A stretch of 64,000 nt of DNA. Source: MGBC120314 sp051877855 (GTDB lineage: Bacteria > Bacillota > Clostridia > Lachnospirales > Lachnospiraceae). A program made the position numbers and the translations under genes. Positions 40,630 through 49,975 of the stretch are shown here, one piece after another (the first letter of the stretch is position 1; every line of letters starts with the position of its first letter). The stretch covers positions 62,001 through 126,000 of the forward strand of contig JBJEJH010000020.1 of the NCBI GenBank assembly GCA_051877855.1. The letters run 5' to 3'. The notes below the pieces were generated by a model. It saw nothing but the letters and a program-made list of their open reading frames with translations, did not search any database and was not told the origin of the DNA.

Positions 40630-43600
40630 ATGAAAATATTGGATCAGATAAAGAAAATTGGAAAGGCTGACGGAAAAGCATTTGTTCATAAATATTGGCA
40701 GTACCTGATAGGTGCTTTTGTTGTAGTGGGATTATCCGGGGTTATGATTGCCAGTGTTATCGCGGAGGATGATGGATATATTCCTACCATAAGTAACACC
40801 GGTTCTCTACAGTATATGCTGGATAGTGGTAATACTTCCACGGTATCCGTTGATGTGGTCATTGATAGCAATGCATGGGAGGGAACTCCTGAGGAACTGG
40901 CAGCTCTGATTCAGAGTAATACGGTATGGATCACGGGAAACGATCAGGTTGCCACTTATGTGGATGGTTCCGGTGCAACGATTTCGACGATGAAAGGTAC
41001 AAGCGGTACGGTACGTGCGGTTACGGCCGGTGCCACGCAGCTTTCCGTGAGATTTTATTATAAGTATAAGAATGCTGAGAAGACAATTATTGACAATGTG
41101 TCCTTTGATGGAAGCGAGTCGGGATTTGAGTATGTCGAGATTGTGGTAGCGCCTTTTATCTGTAATTTGAAAACCACCTTTGATCCAAATCAATATACGG
41201 AGAATCGTGTATATACCATTGGGTCGGAAATCAATTTTACCACAAATTCCTATGCGGGTGATCCGGTAATGATTAAGGCCAATAACGATGTTGTTTCCGG
41301 TGGCGCCACGAGTTTCAATCGTGGTCATATTACGGTGGATAAGGGTGGACGTGCAAGAGCATATATTATGACGACTTCCGGTTATGTTTCGGCCAGTGAT
41401 ACCTACATTACAGGACTTTATGAGGAATATTTTATTATCGGTGCCTGTCGTATTGATCCGGATACCATTACCGTTGATCCGACACAGGTGGGGTCTAAGA
41501 TTAACGTTTCTTCGAACCTGAGTGAAGCGGCTGATTCCGGTATTACATATAAGTCCACCAATCCGGCGGTGGCAACCATGGAGAAGAGTCAGATTCATGC
41601 GAAGGGAGCAGGTACGACAACCATTTCAGCCGGTGTTGCGGATGACAGTGGAAATTACATTGTATATAACAATGCTGCATCAACGATTGACTCCAGTGAC
41701 AGTGTAGTGGTTACGGTACCATTTGTCTGGTTGAATGATTCCACACCTTCAAGAACTACAACCCAGAACCTGAGTGTAGGAGATGCACTGCAGCTTTTGA
41801 CAAACGCAACTTCGGATTCTACAGTCGCATTTACTAATTATAATAATAATATGATTTCGGTGTCTGATTCCGGTTATGTAACAACCAAGGCAAGCGGCAC
41901 CACATCCGTTACAGCTACGATTACCTATCCGGATCATACCACGGAGGTGATTACGGCAACCATTAACGTGGGTGATAATTTTGCATTGAACTCAGCCAAT
42001 GTATCCATTGGTGTGAATGAATATTACGATATTGAAGCCATTGGTTCGGCAGAGAATACCAATATCTCTTTCTTTATCGATGGAGTTCCGGCAGATAATG
42101 CAACCGGTGGTTTGACCGGTGCGACCAATGCCAATGTCCTTACGGTAAAGGGTGTAACTCAGGGTACTTACACTGTTACTGCGCAGATGGAGAAGAATGG
42201 TATAACCAAGACTGCAACCTGTATCGTAACGGTTAAGACCCAGGTAACGGATGTAACCATCACACCGACCCAGAAGACTATGGTGGTTGGAGAGCAGGCA
42301 GTTTTAAACGTTGTTGTTGGACCAAATTCAGCATACAATCGAAATGTTGTATGGGTTACTTCGGATCCTGAGGTAGTCAGTGTGGATCTGGATACAGCTA
42401 CGGCCGATTCTGCCACAATTACAGCACATAAGGGTGGTGTGGCAACGGTTACGGTTGTTTCGGTATCCGATGGTACCAAGTATGCTACCTGTACCATTAA
42501 TGTCAGTGAAGCGGTAACCGGAGTAACGTTAAATGAAAACAATGTCACGGTGAATATGAATAATTATCCGGATGGATATTATCTGATTGCCACTGTTCTT
42601 CCGGAAAACACAACGGGGCTTATTGACGGTGTTAATCGTAATGTAATCTGGTCATCTACCGATGAGAGTGTATTAACGGTGGATGAATATGGCCACGTTA
42701 CATTTGTAGCTCCGGGTAATGCAGCGGTAGTAGTACAAACAGAGGATGGAGGTTTTACGGCGTATTGTAACTTTACCGTTACAGTTCCGGTAGAGGAAGT
42801 TCGTATTTCCTCTGATGATCTTATCTTAAATGTTGGGGATGAACGTACCCTGACTGCGGAAGTTCTCCCGTTAACGGCAACGAATCGTACCGTGGAATGG
42901 ATTTCTTCCAAGGAAGATATTGTATCCATTGACAGTAATGGTAATTTGAAGGCATTAAAGGCCGGTACCAGTACCATTACCTGTCGTGCCATCGATGGCG
43001 GATCCAATGCACCATTGAGCCAGATTACCGTATTAGTACGTACTCCGGTTTCTTCCGTAACGATGAACACGAATTCAATCACCGTGCCAAAGGGAACGGT
43101 ATTCTGGTTGTATGCGACCATTCGTCCGGAAAATGCGGATCTTAAGGAGGTTGTGTGGGAATCCAGTGATACTTCTCTTGCAACCGTTGGGGCGGATGGT
43201 ATGGTTACTGCCCTTGCTCCGGGTGTTGTGACGATTACAGCTACAAGTACGGATAATGGTGATGCGGATTACTGTGTTGTTACCATTGAGGAAGCAGTAA
43301 CGGGAATTACCCTTGCAACAGGAGACAGCCAGACGTTATTTGTTGGTGCACAGTTTACCATCGTTCCGGTGATTGAGCCAATTGATGCACCGAATAAGAA
43401 TGTAACCTATGTTTCAAGTAATGAGAGCATTGCAACCGTTGATCAGAACGGTGTTGTTACAGCACTGATGGGTGGAGAATGTGATATTATTGTAACCACA
43501 GAAGAACGACAGCTGAAGGCAATTTGCCACATTTATGTTAAAGAATATTTGTCCACCATTACTCTGGACCGGACATTTACTTATATTAATATTGGGGATC

Positions 43601-44781
43601 ATACGGATTTGATTCCGACCACCACTACCGATACGGCTACCAACAAGAATATTGTATGGAAGACGGCCAATTCCGGTATTGCTACTGTGGATGAAACCGG
43701 TCGAGTAACCGGTGTTGGTTACGGTACAACAGTAATCACCGCTGTGGCTGAAGATGGTGGCGGCGCCCAGGCGACCTGTGTTGTTCAGGTTGTGGAGCCG
43801 GTTACTTCAATCACACTGTCCAATAAAGAACTTCGAATGATTCAGGGTGATACCTATATTATCGGAGCAACAGTTTCTCCTGCGAATGCAAGTGTGAAGC
43901 TTCTGAAGTGGGAGTCCACGGATCCTTCCGTTGCTACGGTGGATCAGGATGGTGAGGTAACTGCAGTTGCAGGTGGAAAGTGTCGAATCTACGCAAGATC
44001 CACCGATGGTAATGATGTCAGCGCATACTGTACGGTATACGTAACCAATATAACCAATGCAACGGCTTTGGCGTTGAATTCGTCAGCGATTACGATTGAT
44101 ATTGGTGAAGTCCGGACACTTACAGTGAAGTCAACACCTACGGTGATCACTGAGGAACTTGGCTGGTATTCAACGGATACCGGTATTGTAACAGTGGATC
44201 AGAATGGTACATTGGTTGGTATCAATGAAGGTGTTGCCGATGTAGTTGTGTACGGTAAAACCAGTGGCGTTGAGGGAAAATGTCAGGTAACGGTAAGAAG
44301 TGCTGTGATTAATGCAACTTCCGTTAAACTGAACTCAGAAGAAATTACCATGCTTACCGGCAAGACGAGACAGTTAGTGACAAGACTTCTTCCAACGAAG
44401 TCCAATGAGAAGATAAATTGGTATTCTACCGATACATCGGTTGTTGTAGTGGATGGTAACGGTAAGATTACGACAGTTGGTCCGGGACATGCAGATGTTG
44501 TGGCAGTTACAGCCACCACCGGTTTGGAAACCTCCTGTACGGTTCATTCCATGGCCATCAGCAGATCTGCTGTAAAGTTACAGCAGTATGATCCGTTTAT
44601 GTTATATGTTGATGGTGCTCCTTCAAGGGTTTCATGGAGAACCAATAATCCAAGAATTGCAACGGTTTCTTCCAATGGTGAAGTTATTGGAAGAAAGGCA
44701 GGAACAACCACTATTACGGCAACGGTTGAAGGTAAGACACTGACCTGTACGGTAACAATTGTGGAAGCAACCAAATACTAA
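40630..44781 (+). CDS. Large surface protein with tandem bacterial Ig-like (Big_2) domains
   Basis: The 1383-residue protein has a short basic start and one membrane segment (about 24-46, YWQYLIGAFVVVGLSGVMIA) that can be an anchor or uncleaved signal. Then come about ten to thirteen Ig-like repeats of about 80-90 residues. The best-conserved ones, from about residue 535 on, show the Big_2 pattern V-T-x-V/I-T-L, P-x-x-A-x-N-x-x-V-x-W-x-S-S/T-D, A-T-V-D-x-x-G-x-V-T-A and A-x-C-x-V-x-V. No catalytic domain, LPXTG motif or SLH domain is visible. It is probably a long stalk or adhesin held in the membrane. Its length and isolation in its own transcription unit are notable. Confidence 0.88.
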   Translation: MKILDQIKKIGKADGKAFVHKYWQYLIGAFVVVGLSGVMIASVIAEDDGYIPTISNTGSLQYMLDSGNTSTVSVDVVIDSNAWEGTPEELAALIQSNTVWITGNDQVATYVDGSGATISTMKGTSGTVRAVTAGATQLSVRFYYKYKNAEKTIIDNVSFDGSESGFEYVEIVVAPFICNLKTTFDPNQYTENRVYTIGSEINFTTNSYAGDPVMIKANNDVVSGGATSFNRGHITVDKGGRARAYIMTTSGYVSASDTYITGLYEEYFIIGACRIDPDTITVDPTQVGSKINVSSNLSEAADSGITYKSTNPAVATMEKSQIHAKGAGTTTISAGVADDSGNYIVYNNAASTIDSSDSVVVTVPFVWLNDSTPSRTTTQNLSVGDALQLLTNATSDSTVAFTNYNNNMISVSDSGYVTTKASGTTSVTATITYPDHTTEVITATINVGDNFALNSANVSIGVNEYYDIEAIGSAENTNISFFIDGVPADNATGGLTGATNANVLTVKGVTQGTYTVTAQMEKNGITKTATCIVTVKTQVTDVTITPTQKTMVVGEQAVLNVVVGPNSAYNRNVVWVTSDPEVVSVDLDTATADSATITAHKGGVATVTVVSVSDGTKYATCTINVSEAVTGVTLNENNVTVNMNNYPDGYYLIATVLPENTTGLIDGVNRNVIWSSTDESVLTVDEYGHVTFVAPGNAAVVVQTEDGGFTAYCNFTVTVPVEEVRISSDDLILNVGDERTLTAEVLPLTATNRTVEWISSKEDIVSIDSNGNLKALKAGTSTITCRAIDGGSNAPLSQITVLVRTPVSSVTMNTNSITVPKGTVFWLYATIRPENADLKEVVWESSDTSLATVGADGMVTALAPGVVTITATSTDNGDADYCVVTIEEAVTGITLATGDSQTLFVGAQFTIVPVIEPIDAPNKNVTYVSSNESIATVDQNGVVTALMGGECDIIVTTEERQLKAICHIYVKEYLSTITLDRTFTYINIGDHTDLIPTTTTDTATNKNIVWKTANSGIATVDETGRVTGVGYGTTVITAVAEDGGGAQATCVVQVVEPVTSITLSNKELRMIQGDTYIIGATVSPANASVKLLKWESTDPSVATVDQDGEVTAVAGGKCRIYARSTDGNDVSAYCTVYVTNITNATALALNSSAITIDIGEVRTLTVKSTPTVITEELGWYSTDTGIVTVDQNGTLVGINEGVADVVVYGKTSGVEGKCQVTVRSAVINATSVKLNSEEITMLTGKTRQLVTRLLPTKSNEKINWYSTDTSVVVVDGNGKITTVGPGHADVVAVTATTGLETSCTVHSMAISRSAVKLQQYDPFMLYVDGAPSRVSWRTNNPRIATVSSNGEVIGRKAGTTTITATVEGKTLTCTVTIVEATKY

Positions 44782-44802
44782 TTATTGAAATATAGATGGA
44801 TG

Positions 44803-44833
44803 AAGAGGACTATCTTTGGGGTAGTCCTCTTTG
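44803..44833 (+). terminator. Terminator after the Ig-repeat gene
   Basis: AAGAGGACTA (44803-44812) pairs with TAGTCCTCTT (44822-44831) around a nine-base loop. The following T tract is short (TTG), so efficiency may be moderate. Confidence 0.75.
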
Positions 44834-44856
44834 TCGTGTTGCCTTTTTTTACATTG

Positions 44857-44885
44857 TTGAAAAATTATCATAGATATGGTATGAT
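44857..44885 (+). promoter_or_regulatory. Promoter of the TPR/chitobiase-C-like gene
   Basis: TTGAAA at 44857-44862 and TATGAT at 44880-44885, 17 bases apart, about 55 bases before the ATG at 44941. Confidence 0.7.
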
Positions 44886-44940
44886 ATTTGATGTAAAATT
44901 GTTGAAAAAAAGTTTGAAAATATAGATTGGAAGGCTATCG

Positions 44941-46035
44941 ATGAGTAAAAAAGATTTTGAATTTGATGTTGATGAAACAATAAAAGAAGCGGAAGATGCA
45001 TATGATTACAGTGATCTGGTGGATTTGTCCCTGCTTCCGAAAAGAGAGAAGAAGGTTGAGACGATACGTGAGGATGAGGAAGAGGATGAATTAGAGGAAA
45101 AGGCATCAAAGGGGCTTAAGATTCTCGGTATTGTGACTCTGATTCTGATTGTGGGTGTGATTATTGCCTGTGCCGTAGTTTATTTAACATCCAATCTGAA
45201 TAAGAATTCTTACGCGTCCTATTACAATAGTGGAGTGGAAGCCTATGAGAAGGGGGATTATTCCCATGCAGTGGAGAATTTTGAGCAGGCATTGACCTTT
45301 GAGGAGGCCAATAACATCGTTGAACGATTATATTTATATAACTCCTATAAGTCCATTGGTGAGGAAGATAAAGGTATTGAATGCCTGGAGGATTTGCTGC
45401 ATTATGATCCTTACAATGAACAGGCAATTATCGTTGTTTCAGACTATTATAACAAGAATGGTGAACTGACAAAGTTAACACAGATGGTTGACAAATATAC
45501 GGGCTCACAGGTGGAGAATCTTCTTTCCGCATATATGCTGGAAGCTCCATCAATTTCCCATGAGAGCGGTAACTATAACGGTTCTTTGGAAGTAGTTTTA
45601 TTTTCCTCTACCGGGGACAACATATATTATACATTGGACGGAACGGATCCTTCCATGTATGATCAGCAGTACACAGAACCAATACATATCGGAAAGGGAT
45701 CCGTTACACTAAAAGCAGTGGTTATTAATAGTAGTGGAGTTTCCAGTGAAGTGTCGGAGGCACATTATGAGATTGAATATGCAACACCGGATATTCCGGA
45801 AGTTGAGCCCGCCAGTGGTTCCTATTCCGAAAGCCAGAAGATCACCATCAAAAATCTTACCGATGGTGTAAAGGCTTATTATACAATGGATGGTTCGGTT
45901 CCTACGACAGAATCGGAGCAGTATTTGGAACCAATTGATATGCCAAGCGGTAATAAGATTTTTTCAGTGGTGTTTATCAATGAAGATAATGTATCCAGCG
46001 ATGTGGTTAAACGTAATTATAATTTGAGAAAATAA
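44941..46035 (+). CDS. Single-pass membrane protein with TPR and chitobiase C-terminal-like repeats
   Basis: The 364-residue protein has an acidic cytoplasmic head (1-56), one membrane segment (about 58-82, ILGIVTLILIVGVIIACAVVYL), and an outer part with TPR-type helices (about 98-185: YYNSGVEAYEKGDYSHAVENF). Two beta-rich modules follow (about 200-285 and 293-364) with the IYYTLDGTDPS and AYYTMDGSVPTTES signatures of the chitobiase/beta-hexosaminidase C-terminal family. No enzyme active site is seen. It likely binds or organises partners at the cell surface, possibly the Ig-repeat protein encoded upstream. GGAAGG ribosome-binding site. Confidence 0.82.
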   Translation: MSKKDFEFDVDETIKEAEDAYDYSDLVDLSLLPKREKKVETIREDEEEDELEEKASKGLKILGIVTLILIVGVIIACAVVYLTSNLNKNSYASYYNSGVEAYEKGDYSHAVENFEQALTFEEANNIVERLYLYNSYKSIGEEDKGIECLEDLLHYDPYNEQAIIVVSDYYNKNGELTKLTQMVDKYTGSQVENLLSAYMLEAPSISHESGNYNGSLEVVLFSSTGDNIYYTLDGTDPSMYDQQYTEPIHIGKGSVTLKAVVINSSGVSSEVSEAHYEIEYATPDIPEVEPASGSYSESQKITIKNLTDGVKAYYTMDGSVPTTESEQYLEPIDMPSGNKIFSVVFINEDNVSSDVVKRNYNLRK

Positions 46036-46104
46036 ATTTGCATCAGGATATTTAATCTGGGGATATTCTTCTTCAGAGTAATATAAATAAACTGGAGGTA
46101 TAAA

Positions 46105-46986
46105 ATGTATAAGATTTTAAAAGCCCAAAAGTTAGCAGAAAAGATTTTTCTAATGGATGTGGAAGCACCAAGAATCTCAAAGTATTGCCAACCCGGACAG
46201 TTCATCATTGCTAAGATGGATGAGGTTGGTGAGAGAATTCCTCTGACGATCTGCGATTATGACAGAGAGAAGGGAACCATTACCATCGTTTTCCAGATCG
46301 TGGGAGCTTCGACAGAGCGTATGTCTAAGCTTCAGGCCGGAGATTCATTCCGTGATTTTACCGGTCCGTTGGGATGTGCTTCAGAATTTGTTGAGGAAGA
46401 TCTGGAAAGTTTAAAGAAGAAGAAAATGTTATTTGTTGCCGGTGGTGTTGGTACTGCGCCGGTTTATCCACAGGTTAAGTGGCTTCATGAGCATGGTATT
46501 GCGGTGGATGTTATCGTTGGTGCCAAAAACAAGGATTTGTTGATTCTTGAAGAAGAGATGAGAAAAGTTGCGGGGAACCTCTATGTTACTACCGATGATG
46601 GATCTTATGAAAGAAAGGGCATGGTTACGGAGGTAATCAAAGACCTTGTAAATAATCAGGGAAAAACCTATGATGTCTGTGTTGCCATCGGTCCGATGAT
46701 CATGATGAAGTTCGTATGTCTTCTTACGAAAGAGTTGGGAATTCATACCATCGTGAGTCTGAATCCGATTATGGTGGATGGCACGGGAATGTGTGGTGCC
46801 TGTCGTGTGTCCGTAGATGGCAAGGTTAAGTTCGCCTGTGTTGATGGTCCGGAATTCGATGGCCATCTGGTAAATTTTGACGAGGCAATGAAGAGACAGC
46901 AGATGTATAAGACAGAGGAAGGAAGAGCGATGCTTAAACTTCAGGAGGGAGATACCCACCACGGCGGATGCGGAAACTGTAATTAA
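46105..46986 (+). CDS. nfnA: Ferredoxin-NADP+ reductase subunit alpha (NfnA/SudB type)
   Basis: The 293-residue flavoprotein has an FAD-binding beta barrel (1-95, with RIPLTICDYDREKGTI), an NAD-binding part (FVAGGVGTAPVYPQVKW near 111) and a C-terminal 2Fe-2S site (DGTGMCGACRVSVDGKVKFAC near 224). It is the small subunit of the electron-bifurcating complex that couples NADH, ferredoxin and NADPH in anaerobes. nfnB follows after 39 bases. The relative PyrK is similar, but the partner gene settles the assignment. RBS GGAGG. Confidence 0.92.
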   Translation: MYKILKAQKLAEKIFLMDVEAPRISKYCQPGQFIIAKMDEVGERIPLTICDYDREKGTITIVFQIVGASTERMSKLQAGDSFRDFTGPLGCASEFVEEDLESLKKKKMLFVAGGVGTAPVYPQVKWLHEHGIAVDVIVGAKNKDLLILEEEMRKVAGNLYVTTDDGSYERKGMVTEVIKDLVNNQGKTYDVCVAIGPMIMMKFVCLLTKELGIHTIVSLNPIMVDGTGMCGACRVSVDGKVKFACVDGPEFDGHLVNFDEAMKRQQMYKTEEGRAMLKLQEGDTHHGGCGNCN

Positions 46987-47025
46987 GATCTATGTCTGCA
47001 GACAATAAATTATAGGAGGTTTTCA

Positions 47026-48411
47026 ATGGACGTATTAAAGAAAGTACCTGTCAGAGAGCAGGAACCGGATGAAAGGAATAAGAATTTCGACGAAGTATGT
47101 CTTGGCTATAATATGGAGGAAGCACAGGAAGAATCTACACGCTGTATCAATTGTAAGAATGCACAGTGTATCAAGGGTTGTCCTGTATCCATCAATATTC
47201 CAAAGTTTATCAGTGAGGTGAAAGAGGGCAATATTCAGGCTGCATATGAGACCATCAGTGAGTCTTCCGCACTTCCTGCGGTTTGCGGACGTGTATGTCC
47301 TCAGGAATCCCAGTGCGAGGGAAAGTGTATCCGAGGTTTCAAGGGTGAACCTTTATCTATTGGTAAGTTAGAGCGTTTTGTTGCAGACTGGGCAAGAGAG
47401 AATAATGTAGAGCCGAAGAAGTGTGAAACGATGAATGGCAAGAAGGTTGCCGTAATCGGTTCAGGTCCTTCCGGTCTTACCTGTGCCGGTGATCTTGCAA
47501 AACTTGGTTATGATGTTACTATCTTTGAGGCATTGCATGAGGCCGGCGGTGTATTGGTATATGGTATTCCTGAATTCCGTTTACCAAAGGATACCGTTGT
47601 AAAGCATGAGATTGAGAATGTTAAGAAGCTTGGCGTAAAGATTGAAACGAATGTCGTTATTGGCAAGTCCATTACCGTTGACCAGTTGTTAAGTGAGGAA
47701 GGATTTGACGCGGTATTCATCGGTTCCGGTGCGGGACTTCCGAAGTTTATGGGAATTCCGGGGGAAAATGCCAACGGTGTATTCTCAGCAAATGAATATC
47801 TGACACGTAATAACCTGATGAAGGCATTTCGTGAGGATTATGATACGCCGATTCGTCCGGGAAGCAAGGTTGCTGTTGTAGGCGGTGGAAATGTAGCGAT
47901 GGATGCTGCACGTACAGCACTTCGTCTGGGCGCTGAGGTTCATATCGTGTACCGTCGTAGTGAGGAAGAACTTCCGGCGAGAGTTGAAGAAGTTCATCAT
48001 GCGAAGGAAGAAGGCATTATCTTTGATCTTCTTACCAATCCTACTGAGATTCTGGTAGATGATAATGGCTGGGTAAAGGCAATGCGTTGTGTGAAGATGG
48101 AACTTGGTGAGCCGGATGCCTCCGGCAGAAGAAGACCGGTGGAAGTTGCAGGTTCAGAGTTTGAAATCGAAGTGGATACGGTTATCATGTCCCTTGGTAC
48201 ATCACCAAACCCATTGATTTCATCTACAACGGAGGGTCTTGAGGTAAATAAGTGGAAATGTATCGTTGCGGATGAAGAATTTGGTAAAACATCCAAAGAG
48301 GGTGTCTATGCCGGTGGTGATGCCGTTACAGGTGCGGCAACAGTAATTCTTGCAATGGGCGCCGGTAAGGCGGGAGCTAAGGGTATTCACGAGTATCTGA
48401 GCCGGAAGTAA
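47026..48411 (+). CDS. nfnB: NADPH-dependent glutamate synthase-like subunit NfnB
   Basis: The 461-residue protein is often annotated as gltA. It has an N-terminal double 4Fe-4S region (CINCKNAQCIKGCPV near 39, CGRVCPQESQCEGKC near 87), FAD-binding GSGPSGLTCAGDLAKLG near 145 and NADPH-binding GGGNVAMDAARTALRLG near 286. No glutamate synthase large subunit lies nearby, while nfnA does, so the NfnAB transhydrogenase role is favoured: reduced ferredoxin and NADH reduce two NADP+. AGGAGG ribosome-binding site. Confidence 0.93.
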   Translation: MDVLKKVPVREQEPDERNKNFDEVCLGYNMEEAQEESTRCINCKNAQCIKGCPVSINIPKFISEVKEGNIQAAYETISESSALPAVCGRVCPQESQCEGKCIRGFKGEPLSIGKLERFVADWARENNVEPKKCETMNGKKVAVIGSGPSGLTCAGDLAKLGYDVTIFEALHEAGGVLVYGIPEFRLPKDTVVKHEIENVKKLGVKIETNVVIGKSITVDQLLSEEGFDAVFIGSGAGLPKFMGIPGENANGVFSANEYLTRNNLMKAFREDYDTPIRPGSKVAVVGGGNVAMDAARTALRLGAEVHIVYRRSEEELPARVEEVHHAKEEGIIFDLLTNPTEILVDDNGWVKAMRCVKMELGEPDASGRRRPVEVAGSEFEIEVDTVIMSLGTSPNPLISSTTEGLEVNKWKCIVADEEFGKTSKEGVYAGGDAVTGAATVILAMGAGKAGAKGIHEYLSRK

Positions 48412-48437
48412 GGTTGGATTAACAGGTGATTTATTCT

Positions 48438-49106
48438 ATGAATAAAGGACAAAGGGATATGAGAGGAATCATCTTTGATATGGACGGGGTGCTTTTTGAT
48501 ACCGAGAAACTCTATGAGCGATTCTGGGTTGAAGCTGCCGGACAGATGGGATATCGGATGCATGATGAGGACGTGGCAGCAATTCGTAGTACGGACGCTG
48601 TTTTGGCAAAGAAGATTCTTAAGGAAAGACTTGGCGATGATTTTGACTATGAAGCAGTAAAGAAACTTCGTATTCGATTAATGGAGGATTATGTGGATGC
48701 GGAGGGGATTGAGGTCATGGATGGAATTCGCGAAGTTCTGGAGTATGCCAGGTTTCATGGATTTAAGATTGCCTTGGCTTCCACAAGTCCCTTAAATCGC
48801 GCCCGACAGTTCCTTCGAATGGGAGGAATTGATTCCTATTTTGATTATCTTATGACGGGAGATCAGGTAACCCATGGAAAGCCGCATCCGGAAATCTATG
48901 AGAAAGCTGCTTGTGGGATTCATTTATTGCCACAACAATGTTTCGCCGTGGAGGATTCCTATAACGGAGTACGATCGGCGTATGCGGCGGGATGCAGGGT
49001 GCTTATGGTACCGGATCGGGATGTTCCTGATGATGAGATGAAGGAAAAAGCATATCGAATTGTTTCAAAAGCCAATGAGATTATTGAAATAATGAAAGAA
49101 ATGTAA
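48438..49106 (+). CDS. HAD family hydrolase (beta-phosphoglucomutase-like)
   Basis: The 222-residue protein has the HAD nucleophile motif FDMDGVLFDTE near residue 12, a Thr/Ser motif in ALASTSPLNRARQFL near 112, Lys in GKPHPEIYEKAA near 147 and the acidic motif VEDSYNGVRSAYAAGC near 168. These mark the subclass with a helical cap that includes sugar-phosphate phosphatases and phosphomutases. Substrate unknown. ATG 48438 has AGGTGA 8 bases ahead; an internal ATG at 48459 is an alternative. It follows nfnB by 26 bases and may share its transcript. Confidence 0.85.
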   Translation: MNKGQRDMRGIIFDMDGVLFDTEKLYERFWVEAAGQMGYRMHDEDVAAIRSTDAVLAKKILKERLGDDFDYEAVKKLRIRLMEDYVDAEGIEVMDGIREVLEYARFHGFKIALASTSPLNRARQFLRMGGIDSYFDYLMTGDQVTHGKPHPEIYEKAACGIHLLPQQCFAVEDSYNGVRSAYAAGCRVLMVPDRDVPDDEMKEKAYRIVSKANEIIEIMKEM

Positions 49107-49151
49107 AAAGCTTTGGGTAGACCATAGAATATGGTTTACTCAAAGCTTTTT
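49105..49151. terminator. Bidirectional terminator between the HAD and zinc-ribbon genes
   Basis: AAAAAGCTTTG (49105-49115) pairs with CAAAGCTTTTT (49141-49151), with inner pairs ACCAT/ATGGT. It overlaps the end of the HAD gene and separates two converging genes. Confidence 0.88.
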
Positions 49152-49168
49152 GTTGTTATGGGATGAAA

Positions 49169-49876
49169 TTATTGAAAGAGATTATCGTAAATTTCATCAA
49201 TGGTCTTTTCCAAGAGGGATTCCTCGATGTCCGGAAATTGAGTTGTCAGTTTTTCACGGATGATGGCAGTACGATTAAAGTAAAGCTGTTCTTCGGTTAC
49301 TCCTTCTTCTTCACCGGTAAAGAGATCTTTGTTTATGTTGTTTTGAATAAAGCTATGTAATTCCTCAAGATACTGATTCTCAACCTGGGCTTCCTGCTGA
49401 ATGCGTCCTGCATTTTTAAAGGAGTTTACTCCAACAAATGCAAAGATTCCAAACATGGAGTACATGACAACATAAATTAAGATCGCAGAAGCTCCACTGG
49501 CTGAAAAAAGAGACAGAACATGGAAGGCATTTAGGGTAATTACAGTCAGACCGGCGATGCCTGCCAAGAGAAAAATGTATCCGGTGGATCGATAATCCTT
49601 GAACTGATCCGTCTTGGAAGTATAAAGTCTGGAATGTCTTGGAATTACCGGCGCATCATCGGAAGAATCCGGTGAATCATCGTAAGAATCCTGTGCATCT
49701 TCGCAAACACTTTGTGTATCTTCCTTAGACACAATAGATTCTTCAGGAAAATTATCCACATTATTTTCTAAAGCATTTTCGCATTCCTCCAAAGTCTCCA
49801 CTAAAAGACTGTTGCAGTCGGCGCAATGAGTGCGTCCGTTGATATATTCTGATTTACATTTAGGACAAAAAGACAT
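49169..49876 (-). CDS. Zinc-ribbon membrane protein of unknown function
   Basis: The 235-residue protein starts with a zinc ribbon (CPKC at residues 4-7 and CADC at 18-21), continues with an acidic, Ser/Asp-rich stretch (28-75), and has two membrane segments (about 95-118 and 123-148). It ends in a soluble helical tail. An upstream ATG at 49936 is in frame, but AAAGGA nine bases before ATG 49876 and the immediate zinc ribbon fix the start. Proteins of this shape are common in Clostridia and uncharacterised. It is divergent from rlmH. Confidence 0.78.
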   Translation of the reverse strand: MSFCPKCKSEYINGRTHCADCNSLLVETLEECENALENNVDNFPEESIVSKEDTQSVCEDAQDSYDDSPDSSDDAPVIPRHSRLYTSKTDQFKDYRSTGYIFLLAGIAGLTVITLNAFHVLSLFSASGASAILIYVVMYSMFGIFAFVGVNSFKNAGRIQQEAQVENQYLEELHSFIQNNINKDLFTGEEEGVTEEQLYFNRTAIIREKLTTQFPDIEESLLEKTIDEIYDNLFQ

Positions 49877-49924
49877 AAGAGTAGATTCCTTTCTATTTTT
49901 CGGGTTCATCAAATACATTGAATA

Positions 49925-49953
49925 ATTATAACTCATTTATGGTCAAATGAAAA
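49925..49953 (-). promoter_or_regulatory. Probable promoter of the zinc-ribbon gene
   Basis: On the minus strand, a consensus TATAAT (49930-49925) lies 17 bases after a weak TTTTCA (49953-49948). The leader would be about 40 bases. Confidence 0.5.
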
Positions 49954-49968
49954 GAAGTATGTTATGAT
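49940..49968 (+). promoter_or_regulatory. Possible promoter of rlmH, implying an almost leaderless mRNA
   Basis: TGGTCA (49940-49945), 17-base spacer, TATGAT (49963-49968). The ATG of rlmH is at 49976, about where transcription should begin. No ribosome-binding site at a workable distance is present. The -35 box is weak, so this is tentative. Confidence 0.4.
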
Positions 49969-49975
49969 GTGGGGT

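Noticed and set aside
40807..41598. Minus-strand frame of 263 residues inside the Ig-repeat gene
   Set aside because: Repeat-rich sequence with biased codons keeps antisense frames open; no ribosome-binding site and no domain.
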